From contig JAJFUG010000154.1 in assembly GCA_021372515.1 (NCBI GenBank), positions 1-43,271 on the forward strand: a DNA stretch of 43,271 nucleotides, given 5' to 3'. This DNA comes from a bacterium (GTDB lineage Bacteria > Gemmatimonadota > Glassbacteria > GWA2-58-10). Below are positions 1-8,105 of the stretch, one piece after another (position 1 is the first letter of the stretch; the number at the start of each line of letters is the position of its first letter). The translations under genes and the position numbers were made by a program. Under the pieces are notes generated by a model, which did not search any database, was not told where the DNA came from, and saw nothing but the letters and a program-made list of their open reading frames with translations.

Positions 1-1
1 G

Positions 2-325
2 GCGGCTTACTTCCGGATGCTCAAGCGCAGCCTGACCGCGCTGTTGATCCTGGCAGGTTTCTGCGGCACTTCCCTCTACTTCTGGATCGGTAAAGCGGTC
101 AGCCAGCCGATTGAGAATGCCGCCGCAAGCCTGGAGGGCAGTTCCCTGATGGCGCGTTGCTTCATGTTCCTGCAGAGCAGCGGCCAGGCGCTGAACAAGC
201 CGGTGGCCCTGCCGGGGTTCGAGTCCGGGGCGCCCGCCCTGTACGTGGGCGCGGGGCTTATGTTCGCCGGGACGATGCTCTGGCTCTGGCTGTACCAACG
301 GCGCTCGGTGGGCTGCACGATATGA
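2..325 (+). CDS. C-terminal part of a membrane protein, possibly anti-sigma-like (5' end outside window)
   Basis: The frame is open from base 2, before the first ATG at 17, so this is probably the tail of a longer gene. About 107 codons are visible. There are two hydrophobic segments, one at the start (LLILAGFCGTSLYFW) and one near the end (ALYVGAGLMFAGTMLWLWLY), separated by roughly 50 extracytoplasmic residues, with a short basic tail. The layout resembles the C-terminal half of the anti-sigma-like protein at 3028-3597: charged stretch, membrane segment, 50-65 residue loop, second membrane segment. A paralogous relationship is my inference and rests on weak similarity. A strong hairpin terminator follows. 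No domain can be named. Confidence 0.55.
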   Translation, partial: AAYFRMLKRSLTALLILAGFCGTSLYFWIGKAVSQPIENAAASLEGSSLMARCFMFLQSSGQALNKPVALPGFESGAPALYVGAGLMFAGTMLWLWLYQRRSVGCTI

Positions 326-347
326 TCGGCCACAGATTTTGAATATG

Positions 348-388
348 ACAAGGGGCGGGTTCAAATGAACCCGCCCCTTGTGTTTTTC
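348..388. terminator. Rho-independent terminator, bidirectional
   Basis: A perfect 16-bp stem (348-363 pairing with 366-381; arm begins ACAAGGGGCGGG) closes on a two-base AA loop. Plus-strand TTTTT follows at 383-387, ending the gene at 2-325. It may also serve the convergent minus-strand gene ending at 438. The GGGGCGGGTT part of the arm matches the hairpin repeat at 40578-40600. Confidence 0.85.
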
Positions 389-437
389 CTGTCTGATGAG
401 GACCGCATTCACTCCGGTTTCTGTTTCTTCAGCACGG

Positions 438-902
438 TCAGGCCGGGCCAGGCTCCTCCGGTTTCCTATCCGGCTCTGCATCGCGGTCGAAATCCTGGGA
501 GCGCAGCATCTCCTCCTGGAATTTCAGTGCCCGCTCACGCTGGGCTGCCGTGAGCTTCCAGTGGGCAATGCATCCTATTCCAGCCAGCAAACTGGCCAAT
601 GAAAACGCAAGCCCACCCATGTAGTGGTCGTTCTGCCATAAGCCCGAAATAAGAAAAGAAATCACAAAACCCAGGCCCAGGGAAAGAAAAAAAATGCCGA
701 ATACAATAGAGTACTGTCCCGGAATGGACAATGACAACAGACGCAACGAATGGCGCGGGATACGCTTGTCCTTCGGCCTCATTCCACGCTTGATTAGCTC
801 CACGTTCTGCAGGTATTCGAAACGCGCTTTAATAAAGGTGTTCAGCATCCCCATGGCGAATGCTGCAAGAACCACAATACCATAAATCGTGTTCTGTGTC
901 AT
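438..902 (-). CDS. Small three-span membrane protein of unknown function
   Basis: This 154-residue protein begins MTQNTIYGIVVLAAF. I chose the ATG at 902 because AGGAGGG lies seven bases upstream; the frame stays open to 1013 but the extra residues are not gene-like. Hydrophobic segments lie near residues 6-25, 62-85 and 93-113. The last about 40 residues are strongly charged and probably cytoplasmic (QRERALKFQEEML, then an acidic and proline-rich end). It is divergent from the ECF sigma gene at 1101, and such small proteins, often filed as DUF6249-like, are common next to ECF sigma factors; that family name is from memory. Its base composition is less GC-rich than most neighbours. A role in envelope stress is only a guess. 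Confidence 0.75.
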   Translation of the reverse strand: MTQNTIYGIVVLAAFAMGMLNTFIKARFEYLQNVELIKRGMRPKDKRIPRHSLRLLSLSIPGQYSIVFGIFFLSLGLGFVISFLISGLWQNDHYMGGLAFSLASLLAGIGCIAHWKLTAAQRERALKFQEEMLRSQDFDRDAEPDRKPEEPGPA

Positions 903-1022
903 GCCTGTTCCCTCCTGTTGAGGATCAATCGAAAATTCCCTTTCCCTGGATGACCTGCCGCCTTTGGACGCATGTTCTTTCCTGTCGGTTTCAACTATTT
1001 TTGCTAAGAACAAAAATTTCTT

Positions 1023-1049
1023 GGAATAATTGAAAGTTTTTCAGACGTC
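1023..1049 (+). promoter_or_regulatory. Candidate autoregulatory ECF-type promoter
   Basis: GGAATAA at 1023-1029 and CGTC at 1046-1049 are separated by 16 bases. This matches the usual ECF -35 (GGAA) and -10 (CGTC) layout, and it lies about 50 bases upstream of the ECF sigma gene start. Many ECF factors transcribe their own operon from such a site. The pattern is seen by eye; the assignment is inference. Confidence 0.5.
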
Positions 1050-1100
1050 GCTGCGTCTTATGGCCCTGTCGTCACCCGATAACCTTGAACCGCCGGGATC

Positions 1101-1646
1101 ATGATCCAATCCGACACCGATTTCAGTACGCTGGTAAACATGTACCAGCAAAAAGTTTACAACCACGCGTACCGGATGCTGGGCAACCGCGAGGAGTCCG
1201 AGGACGCCACCCAGGATATTTTCCTGAGGGTTTACGGCTCCCTGAAAACTTTCCGCGGCGAGGCCAAACTGTCGAGCTGGGTTTTCAAGATCACGGCCAA
1301 TGTCTGTATCAGCCGGATGCGAAGGAAGCAACTGCCCTCAGCCAGCCTGGATGCACCGCTGGCCGGAGAGGATCGCAGCCTGGCGGAGCTGGTGGCCGAT
1401 GAGAGCGACAATCCCGAAACCATCTGCTCGGCCAACGAGATGGGATCTATCGTGCGGGAGCAGTTGCGGCGGCTCAAGCCGGAGTGGGCCCAGGCTATCG
1501 GGCTGCACTATTTCGGCGGCCTCAGCTACGAGGAGGTGGCCGAGGCGTTGGAAATCCCCCGCGATACCGTGGCAACATATATCCGGCGCGGCAAGATACA
1601 ACTGGCCGGTCTGATCGAGTCACGGATCGGAGCGGATGGCTTGTAG
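1101..1646 (+). CDS. ECF-family RNA polymerase sigma factor
   Basis: At 181 residues it is the usual ECF size. Region 2 covers about residues 8-75, including NHAYRMLGNREESEDATQD (core binding and -10 recognition) and FRGEAKLSSWVFKITANVC. Region 4 covers about 120-170 with the helix-turn-helix LSYEEVAEALEIPRDTVATY. An acidic, variable linker (about 85-115) joins them. The ATG at 1101 is preceded only by a weak GGGA. It heads a plus-strand operon with the DUF418 protein at 1748 and the anti-sigma-like protein at 3028, so the latter is the likely partner that holds it at the membrane. The stress sensed cannot be told from sequence. Family assignment is secure, subgroup is not. Confidence 0.95.
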   Translation: MIQSDTDFSTLVNMYQQKVYNHAYRMLGNREESEDATQDIFLRVYGSLKTFRGEAKLSSWVFKITANVCISRMRRKQLPSASLDAPLAGEDRSLAELVADESDNPETICSANEMGSIVREQLRRLKPEWAQAIGLHYFGGLSYEEVAEALEIPRDTVATYIRRGKIQLAGLIESRIGADGL

Positions 1647-1747
1647 CTCGAAACTTGTATCCGGGAGTTGAACCGTACAAAAACCAGCCGTTTCCCATTG
1701 TGATGTCGGATCGGCGCAACACGCCCAGCCAGGACCGGAGAGATTCG

Positions 1748-2983
1748 ATGGAAGCCTGTTCCACTAAGACAATGTCACTGGAAACCCCCGATTCGTGTAC
1801 CCCTCCCGCCCCGGTCCCGGCCGGAGAACGCATCGCACTGCTGGATGTCCTGCGGGGATTCGCTCTTTTCGGAGTGCTGGCCTCCAACATGATCGGGCTG
1901 AGTTCGCCGGATATCCATTTCGCCCCCAGCCTGATCTGGACGGACCCGGTAAGCCGTACGGTGGCATTCCTGCTCGATGTGCTGGTATCCGAAAAATTCA
2001 TCACCATTTTCGCCGTTCTTTTCGGAACGGGCTTCGCCATCCAGATGGAACGGGCGGCTGCGCGCGGCACGATGTCTCTTGCCGGTTACAAGCGCCGCCT
2101 GCTGGTTCTGTTCCTGTTTGGCCTGATTAATGGTCTGTTCATCTGGGCTGGAGATATCCTGACCACCTATGCGGCATTCGGCCTTTTGCTTTTACTGTTC
2201 CGCAACAGCAGCCAGAAAAAAATTCTCTGGTGGGCGGCCGGGCTTCAAGCCCTGATGCTCCTGCTGTCCCTGGTCATAAACAACCATGGGAACCAGCCGG
2301 TTGCGGACCACATCGCCGCCTTACAACGGGAAATCGAACTGTACGGACGCGGGACCTGGGAGGCCCTCCAGCATGACCGTCTCAGAGACTTCCTGGAACG
2401 GCATGTCGGCTCTCTTCCGTTGCTGCTGCCGTTCGTTTTCCCCCGCTTTCTCTGCGGACTCTGGCTCTGGCGTAGCGGATTTCTGAAAGATCTGACAACC
2501 CGCAGGCTTTTCCTGCAACGCTTGTGTTTTTGGGGTATATTACTCGGTCTCACCGGCGAGACGGTTACCTCTGTTTTCTCAATGGGTGACATGGGTCCGC
2601 TTAGAGTGCTGTGCATTCCGATACTGGCGGCGGGTTATGCCTCAGGAGTAGCGCTGTTCGTGCTGTCAGGGAGACTGGCCTGGCTGTCCGGCGCTTTTGC
2701 CGCAGTGGGAAGGACTTCCCTCAGCAACTACATCCTCCAGACCGTGTTATGCACAACCCTTTTCTATTCTTACGGTTTCGGACTGTTCGGAAAACTGAGT
2801 CCTCTGTCCGGGCTGCTGCTCACTATTCTGATCTACATCGCGGAAATGTGTGTCAGCTTTCTCTGGATGAACAGATTCCAGTTCGGGCCGCTGGAATGGG
2901 TGTTACGGTCTGCCACTTATCGCCGCTGGCAGCCCCTGAAGCGGTTGCAGTCGGAGGATCGGGCTTTACGGTCATTGCCCTGA
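1748..2983 (+). CDS. DUF418 (YeiB-type) multi-span membrane protein
   Basis: The 411-residue protein starts at the ATG at 1748, seven bases after GGAG (1737-1740); the frame is open further upstream but overlaps the sigma gene. The N-terminal signature ERIALLDVLRGFALFGVL is typical of the YeiB/DUF418 group, which shares its fold with acyltransferase-type membrane proteins. Many hydrophobic segments follow, then the DUF418 end region (VGRTSLSNYILQTV, QFGPLEWVLRS). No substrate is established for this family. It sits between an ECF sigma gene and an anti-sigma-like gene, so it is probably a target or sensor component of that system. Its base composition is visibly less GC-rich than the LPS block, which may reflect a separate history. 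Confidence 0.88.
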   Translation: MEACSTKTMSLETPDSCTPPAPVPAGERIALLDVLRGFALFGVLASNMIGLSSPDIHFAPSLIWTDPVSRTVAFLLDVLVSEKFITIFAVLFGTGFAIQMERAAARGTMSLAGYKRRLLVLFLFGLINGLFIWAGDILTTYAAFGLLLLLFRNSSQKKILWWAAGLQALMLLLSLVINNHGNQPVADHIAALQREIELYGRGTWEALQHDRLRDFLERHVGSLPLLLPFVFPRFLCGLWLWRSGFLKDLTTRRLFLQRLCFWGILLGLTGETVTSVFSMGDMGPLRVLCIPILAAGYASGVALFVLSGRLAWLSGAFAAVGRTSLSNYILQTVLCTTLFYSYGFGLFGKLSPLSGLLLTILIYIAEMCVSFLWMNRFQFGPLEWVLRSATYRRWQPLKRLQSEDRALRSLP

Positions 2984-3027
2984 CCGGATCAACGGCGTAC
3001 ATTTGAAATAAAGTCAGCGAGGTCGAT

Positions 3028-3597
3028 ATGGACTACAGGGAATTCGAGCAGAATGTGGCTGATTATGTCGAGGGGGCGCTGGAGGAGGGCCTGCGCTGCC
3101 GGATGGACGCCGCCCGCGCGGTTGACCCGGCCTGCGACCGTCTGGCCCGGCTGCACGAGCAGCTCCTTGTGGCGCTGCAGGAGACCCCGGAGCTGGAGGC
3201 CCCGGCCGGGTTGGCCGAGAGGATATTCGCTAAAGCCGAAAACCTGGAGCAGCTTCTGGCCGCCGAACAAAGGGCGTTCCGCCGTGGCATGTGGCTGGGA
3301 GTGGCCGGGGCCGCGCTTGGGGCCACAGCGCTGGCTGTGCTGCTGTTCGTGCTCGATCTAAGTACAGGATCAGGCACTCTCGATGCGACCGCAACTGCCG
3401 GAAACAACTGGATCGCGCAGGTATCGTACAAGCTGTATGAGTGGTTCGGGTCGGCTGAAGCGCTGATGAAATCGGAAATTGTCCTGCCGGTCGTGGGCGG
3501 AGCGGTGCCGGTCTACGTCCTGCTGATCAGTGCGGCAGTCACAACTTTACTGGCCTGGTTCCGCGACGATATCCTGGACGCCCTGACCGACCGCTGA
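3028..3597 (+). CDS. Putative anti-sigma factor, two-span membrane protein
   Basis: This 189-residue protein starts at the ATG at 3028. The N-terminal about 85 residues look like an anti-sigma domain: DYVEGALEEG, then a charged helix, then a LEAPAGLAERIFAKAE linker. Zinc-binding anti-sigma proteins carry H-x3-C-x2-C here; this one has only C24 and C36, so the zinc site is absent or degenerate. A membrane segment at about 90-112 is followed by a loop of about 55 residues and a second segment at about 155-175. The position downstream of the ECF sigma gene supports the role, and no other candidate anti-sigma lies in the operon. I infer the function from context and architecture, not from a clear motif. 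Confidence 0.62.
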   Translation: MDYREFEQNVADYVEGALEEGLRCRMDAARAVDPACDRLARLHEQLLVALQETPELEAPAGLAERIFAKAENLEQLLAAEQRAFRRGMWLGVAGAALGATALAVLLFVLDLSTGSGTLDATATAGNNWIAQVSYKLYEWFGSAEALMKSEIVLPVVGGAVPVYVLLISAAVTTLLAWFRDDILDALTDR

Positions 3598-3607
3598 GCT
3601 GTGATCT

Positions 3608-3646
3608 GCGGATATAGCCCCTACCGGGCCGATATCTGCTTTCCCT
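3608..3646. terminator. Possible terminator between convergent genes
   Basis: GCGGATAT (3608-3615) pairs with ATATCTGC (3632-3639), with one G-U pair. An inner GCCC/GGGC stem lies around loop CTACC. A pyrimidine-rich TTTCCCTCTGTT follows on the plus strand. It lies between the anti-sigma-like gene and the convergent symporter gene. The T tract is weak. Confidence 0.4.
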
Positions 3647-3690
3647 CTGTTCAAACAGGCCCCGGCCCGACACGGACCGCCGTGCCTGCC

Positions 3691-4956
3691 TCATTCCCGG
3701 CCCGCCAGCACGGTCAGCCCGGTCTCGCCCTCGCTGGCGGCGATCAGGGCGGTGCTGCTCAGGTCGCCCCAGACGTTCAGCGTGGTGCGGGCCATGTCCA
3801 GGATACGGTCCACGGCCAGGATCAGGCCGATGCCCTCCAGCGGCAGGCCCACCGCGCTCAGCACCATGCTCATCATCACAATCCCGGCCATCGGTATCCC
3901 GGCCGCTCCGACTGCGGCCAGAAGGGCGGTGAACACCACCAGTATCTGCTGTGTCACGCTCAGGGGCGCGGTCATGCCGTGCGAGCTGTAGTACTGCGAG
4001 ATGAACAGCACGGCCACGCACTCGTAAAGCGCGGTGCCGTTCATGTTGACCGTGGTGCCTACAGGCAGCACGAAACTGCATACCCGGTTCGAGATGCCGG
4101 CCCGTTTCTCGGCGCATTCAAGAGAAAGCGGCAAGGTCGCTGAACTCGAAGAGGTCGAAAAAGCGGTCAGCAGCGCCGGAGCCACCGCCTTGAGCATCTT
4201 GACCGGGCTGATCCCACCCATTAACCGCAGGATGAGCGGCAGGGTCACGAGTCCGTGCAGGAGTATCCCGAGCAGAACGCACAGGGCGTATTTCGCCAGG
4301 GGAACAAACGGAGCGAAACCCGTCCGGGCAACTATTGTCGCCACCAGGCCGAATGCGCCGAACGGGGCCAGGTGGATGATGAAACCGGTGATTTTCATCA
4401 TCAGCTCGGACACGCCACCCATAAAGGCTTTCAACGGTTCGGAGTGCTGGGGGGCGAGGTGGTTGGTGAATATTCCGGCCAGGACCGCAAAAAGGATCAC
4501 GGGCAGTATTTCACCCCTGGCCGTGGCGGCCACCAGATTGTCGGGGATGATTTTCAGCAGGATATCGATGGCTTTCACTTTTTCAGGATTAAAACCCTCC
4601 GGCAGCTTGTGCAGCCCGAGTTCGGCACCCACTCCGGGTTGAATGAGGTTGACAAGAAACAATCCGGTAAGGATCGCCAGAAGGCAGGTTATGGCCACCC
4701 AGGCCGCAGTCTTGAGCCCCAGACGTCCAAGGCCGCCCGGGTCGCTCAGACCGGCTACCCCGCAAAATACAGTGCTTGCTATCAGCGGGACGATGATCAT
4801 CTTGAGAAGGGACAGGAACGCCGTTCCCAGCGGCTCGGTCACCACCAGCAGCGGTGCGCCGACAATCCAGCCCATGGCCACCGCGGCCAGGATAGCGATA
4901 AAGATCCAGCCGGTCAGCCCGATCCGGCCGAGCCGCTCTGTCCAGGACCGGCTCAT
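3691..4956 (-). CDS. Dicarboxylate/amino acid:cation symporter (DAACS family, DctA/GltP type)
   Basis: The 421-residue protein starts at the ATG at 4956, which overlaps the stop codon of the PHP gene by four bases (ATGA); upstream codons in this frame belong to that gene. Family hallmarks are present: the serine-rich re-entrant loop AFSTSSSSATLPLSLE, the later PVGTTVNMNGTALYE motif that carries substrate and cation residues, and about eight hydrophobic helices beginning GWIFIAILAAVAMGWI. These carriers import C4-dicarboxylates, glutamate or aspartate with H+ or Na+ at the inner membrane. The substrate is not decided by sequence alone. Translational coupling to a phosphatase is unusual and not explained by a known pathway. 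Confidence 0.93.
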   Translation of the reverse strand: MSRSWTERLGRIGLTGWIFIAILAAVAMGWIVGAPLLVVTEPLGTAFLSLLKMIIVPLIASTVFCGVAGLSDPGGLGRLGLKTAAWVAITCLLAILTGLFLVNLIQPGVGAELGLHKLPEGFNPEKVKAIDILLKIIPDNLVAATARGEILPVILFAVLAGIFTNHLAPQHSEPLKAFMGGVSELMMKITGFIIHLAPFGAFGLVATIVARTGFAPFVPLAKYALCVLLGILLHGLVTLPLILRLMGGISPVKMLKAVAPALLTAFSTSSSSATLPLSLECAEKRAGISNRVCSFVLPVGTTVNMNGTALYECVAVLFISQYYSSHGMTAPLSVTQQILVVFTALLAAVGAAGIPMAGIVMMSMVLSAVGLPLEGIGLILAVDRILDMARTTLNVWGDLSSTALIAASEGETGLTVLAGRE

Positions 4957-5816
4957 TGTCCCGCCGCTTTCTGTCCGGGTTCCTCGTTCAGGGGATAGGC
5001 ATAGGCCCGGCGGCCCTCGAAACGCACCAGCTGGCGCACCCCGGTCCGTTCGAGCAGCGCGGCCAGACGGTCGAACTTGCGCCCCACCTCCTCGGGACGG
5101 TGGGAGTCGCTGCCCACGGTGATGGGCACCCCGCGAGAGGCGGCCGCTACGACTATCCACTCGGAGGGATACTGCTCGGCGCAGGGCTTGTCCCAGCCGG
5201 AGGTGTTGATCTCCATGGCTGTGCCGCTGGCGGCCAGAGCATCCAGCACCCGCAGCACCAGGGCGCTGTGGTCGCGCTTGGGGGTCAGCGCGGGCTCGGC
5301 CCCGGCCAGTTTCTTGACCAGGTCCAGGTGGCCCACGGTGGTGCAGTAGCCGGGACGGGCCAGCTCGAGCAGGGTGGTCCAGTAACGCTCGTACAGGTCA
5401 TCCATGTCCCAGCCCTTCTGCCGCATCCCCTTGAGCAGCAGCTCGGGGTTATAGTCCACCACCACGCCCTCGACCAGGTGCAGCGAGGCCAGGCAATAGT
5501 CCAGGCCCAGACGCTCGGCCTCGGCCAGGGGATGGACCGGCCACTCGGGGCCCAGGTAGTCGAACTCCGAGGCCAGGCGGATCGTGATCCGACCGCGGTA
5601 GCGCTCGCGCAGCTCCCGGGCGCTGTCCAGGTATTCATCGAACAGCCCGGCCGGAATGGAGCAGTTGGGGGCCGGCTCCTCGAACCCCGCCGGATAGGGA
5701 TAGTGGCAACTGAACCCCATCTCATCCAGGCCGACCGCGAGGGCGTGTTCCACATATTGCTCCATCTCACCCCAGGCGTGGCCACAATAACGGGTATGAA
5801 TGTGATAATCGAGCAT
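4953..5816 (-). CDS. PHP-domain phosphatase, histidinol-phosphatase-like
   Basis: This 287-residue protein belongs to the PHP superfamily. Metal-binding motifs are visible: DYHIHTRYCGHA at residues 3-14, SCHYP at about 36, SEFDYLG at about 84, ASLHLVEG at about 110, a VGHLDLV histidine at about 163, and a C-terminal VGSDSHRPEEVG. The length and motif order match the HisJ/HisK type of histidinol-phosphatase (L-histidinol phosphate to histidinol). No other histidine-biosynthesis gene is nearby, so a related PHP phosphoesterase activity is possible. The start is the ATG at 5816. The stop overlaps the symporter start, giving a two-gene unit. Confidence 0.82.
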   Translation of the reverse strand: MLDYHIHTRYCGHAWGEMEQYVEHALAVGLDEMGFSCHYPYPAGFEEPAPNCSIPAGLFDEYLDSARELRERYRGRITIRLASEFDYLGPEWPVHPLAEAERLGLDYCLASLHLVEGVVVDYNPELLLKGMRQKGWDMDDLYERYWTTLLELARPGYCTTVGHLDLVKKLAGAEPALTPKRDHSALVLRVLDALAASGTAMEINTSGWDKPCAEQYPSEWIVVAAASRGVPITVGSDSHRPEEVGRKFDRLAALLERTGVRQLVRFEGRRAYAYPLNEEPGQKAAGQ

Positions 5817-5929
5817 CTTCGCTTTTTCCGTGGGTTGATCTCCGGCGCCGGACCGGCCGCCGGAAGCTGAATCGCATCTCAGGTAAACGCCGTGCAGCTA
5901 CGCTTCCCGGATGATGGGACAGGGCGGGA

Positions 5930-7744
5930 TTACTTGTCGTAAAGCCCGACAATACTCTTGTCTATCTCCTCGACCTTCTGCATCAGGAGCTCGCGTATGC
6001 GCGAGGCGCTGCTGTAGCTCAGGGCGCGCTCGGCCAGGGCGCGGGCCTCCTCGTACGAGACCGAGCGGATCACTTTCTTGATCCGCGGGATTACGGACGG
6101 CGAGGTGGATAGCTCCTGCACCCCCAGGCCCAGCAGCAGCAGGGCGGTATGCGGATAGCCGGCCATCTCGCCGCAGACCCCGACCCACTTGCCCGCGGCG
6201 TTGCCGGCATCCACCACGTGCTTGATCAGGCGGATCACCGCCGGGTTGAGCGGCTGGTACAGGTGCGCCACCCGCTCGTTGCCGCGGTCGGCGGCCAGGA
6301 CATACTGGATCAGGTCGTTGGTGCCAATGGAGACGAAATCGGCGAAGCGCATGAACTCGGTGGCCATCAGGGCCGCCGAGGGCACCTCGATCATGATTCC
6401 CACCTCGACCCGCTCGCCCACCGGCACGCCCTCGCGCTCCAGCTCGCGGCGCACCCGGCGGATGAATGCCAGGGCCTTTTTCAGCTCCTCCAGGGTGGTG
6501 ACCAGCGGCAACAGGATCTTCACGTTGCCGAACACCGTGGCCCGCAGCAGCGCCCTGAGCTGGGTGCGGAAAATGTCGGGCCGCTTCAGGCAGATGCGGA
6601 TCGCCCGCACGCCCAGGAACGGATTGGGATCGGGCGATATCTGCAGCAGGCTGTGAAACTTGTCCGCCCCGGCATCCAGGGTGCGGATGATCACCGGGTC
6701 TGGGTGCAGGGCGCGTGCCACCTCGGCGTAGCTGCGGTACTGCTCCTCCTCGGAGGGAAGGTAGTCCCGGGTCAGGTAGAGGAACTCGGTGCGGAACAGC
6801 CCCACGCCCTTGGCCCCGTGGCTGACCACCGAGGGTGTCTCCTCTGGGAACTCGATATTGGCCGACAGCTCCACCGAGCGGCCGTCCAGCGTGCGGGCGG
6901 GAAGGTGGCGCAACTGGTCCAGACGGCTCTCCATGGCGTGGCATTTCTTTTCCAGACCCTTGTAGCGCTCGACAGTGCCCGGCAGCGGGTTGATTATCAC
7001 CCGGCCGGCATAGCCGTCCAGGATGATCTCATCTCCGGTCTTGACCAGCGGGGTGATCCGCTCCAGGCCCACCACGGCTGGAATTTCGAGCGAGCGGCTC
7101 AGGATCGCGGTGTGGCTGGTGGTGCCGCCCACATCCGTGCCGCAGCCCAGGATGAAACGCCGGTCGAACTGTGCTGTCTGCGAGGGAGTGAGGTCGTGGG
7201 CCACGATTATCGCCTCACGCTCCAGGCTGATCCGCGAGGTGTCCTCGCTACCCAGCATGTTGGCCAGCACGCGACGCTCCACGTCCCGAATGTCATCCAG
7301 GCGCTCGCGCAGGTAGTTGTCTTTCGTGTGATTTTTGAGGGCTGCGGTGATATTGCCTATGGCGCTGGAAAAAGCCTTTTCTGCGCAGAACATCTTCGTG
7401 CGAATCAGGCTTTCGGTCTGCTCCACCGCCATCACGTCGTCCAGCATCAGCAGGTGGGCGTCGAAAATACGGCTGGTCTGCTCGCTCAGTCTCGGCTTGA
7501 GGTTTTCGATTATGTCGAGCAGTTGCCTGCGGGTGGTCTCGAGGGACTCGTGGAAACGGGTGATCTCGGCCGGCACATCCTGGGGCTCGATACTGCGCTC
7601 CGGCACCTGCGGGTGGTCCTGGGCCAGGACAAAAGCCTGCCCTATGGCAATACCCGGTGAGGCAGCCAGTCCGGCGAGGACTATCTCACTGTACGACTTC
7701 CTGCGCGGTCCGGGGCTTTTCCTTCCGTTTCCCGCGGCGGCCAT
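5930..7744 (-). CDS. ptsI: PTS enzyme I (phosphoenolpyruvate-protein phosphotransferase)
   Basis: At 604 residues it is close to the usual length of about 575 plus a basic N-terminal extension of about 20 residues (GRKSPGPRRKSY). The swivelling domain carries GGTTSHTAILSRSLE; H211 is the phosphorylated histidine. The PEP-binding barrel has GVGLFRTEFLYL, DAGADKF, the metal-site run VEVGIMIEVPSAAL, FVSIGTNDLIQY and GVCGEMAGYP. It takes phosphate from PEP and passes it to HPr, whose gene ends three bases upstream of this start. No enzyme II permease gene is in the window, so the relay probably acts in regulation (PTS-Ntr-like) or on permeases elsewhere. It is the last gene of the minus-strand block. 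Confidence 0.97.
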   Translation of the reverse strand: MAAAGNGRKSPGPRRKSYSEIVLAGLAASPGIAIGQAFVLAQDHPQVPERSIEPQDVPAEITRFHESLETTRRQLLDIIENLKPRLSEQTSRIFDAHLLMLDDVMAVEQTESLIRTKMFCAEKAFSSAIGNITAALKNHTKDNYLRERLDDIRDVERRVLANMLGSEDTSRISLEREAIIVAHDLTPSQTAQFDRRFILGCGTDVGGTTSHTAILSRSLEIPAVVGLERITPLVKTGDEIILDGYAGRVIINPLPGTVERYKGLEKKCHAMESRLDQLRHLPARTLDGRSVELSANIEFPEETPSVVSHGAKGVGLFRTEFLYLTRDYLPSEEEQYRSYAEVARALHPDPVIIRTLDAGADKFHSLLQISPDPNPFLGVRAIRICLKRPDIFRTQLRALLRATVFGNVKILLPLVTTLEELKKALAFIRRVRRELEREGVPVGERVEVGIMIEVPSAALMATEFMRFADFVSIGTNDLIQYVLAADRGNERVAHLYQPLNPAVIRLIKHVVDAGNAAGKWVGVCGEMAGYPHTALLLLGLGVQELSTSPSVIPRIKKVIRSVSYEEARALAERALSYSSASRIRELLMQKVEEIDKSIVGLYDK

Positions 7745-7747
7745 GTC

Positions 7748-8026
7748 TCACTCCCCTTCATCGAACTTGCGCGCGAACAGCTCCTCCACCGCATCCATCG
7801 CCGCGCCGGCATCCTCACCTTCACCGACGAGGGCCAGGGTCGAGCCGCACTCAGCCGCCAGCATCATCACTCCCATAATACTTTTCGCGTTCACGGTCAT
7901 ATCTTCCTTTGTCACCGTGAGCTCGCACTTGAAGCGGCCGACTGTCTGCACCAGCATGGCGGCAGGCCGGGCATGCAGGCCCAGCTTGTTCTGCACCTTG
8001 ATCTCGCGTCGCAAGGAAGTCATCAT
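7748..8026 (-). CDS. ptsH: HPr phosphocarrier protein
   Basis: The protein has 92 residues. The catalytic histidine is in NKLGLHARPAAM (H18 from the first ATG; a second ATG follows at once). The regulatory serine is in NAKSIMGVMMLAAECGS (S49), the target of HPr kinase/phosphorylase, whose gene lies just upstream. Both sites are intact, so this HPr can be phosphorylated by enzyme I on histidine and by HprK on serine. It is probably translated together with ptsI, as only three bases separate stop and start. Confidence 0.97.
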   Translation of the reverse strand: MMTSLRREIKVQNKLGLHARPAAMLVQTVGRFKCELTVTKEDMTVNAKSIMGVMMLAAECGSTLALVGEGEDAGAAMDAVEELFARKFDEGE

Positions 8027-8105
8027 CGAACCATCGTAACCGCATTCAGTTCCGGCAGAACGGGGCCGGGCCGCCGATCGGACAGAGTGGCCGCCGGGGG
8101 CTTAT

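Noticed and set aside
6149-7660. A 503-codon plus-strand open frame opposite ptsI
   Set aside because: Antisense shadow of enzyme I; no family motifs and no ribosome binding site.
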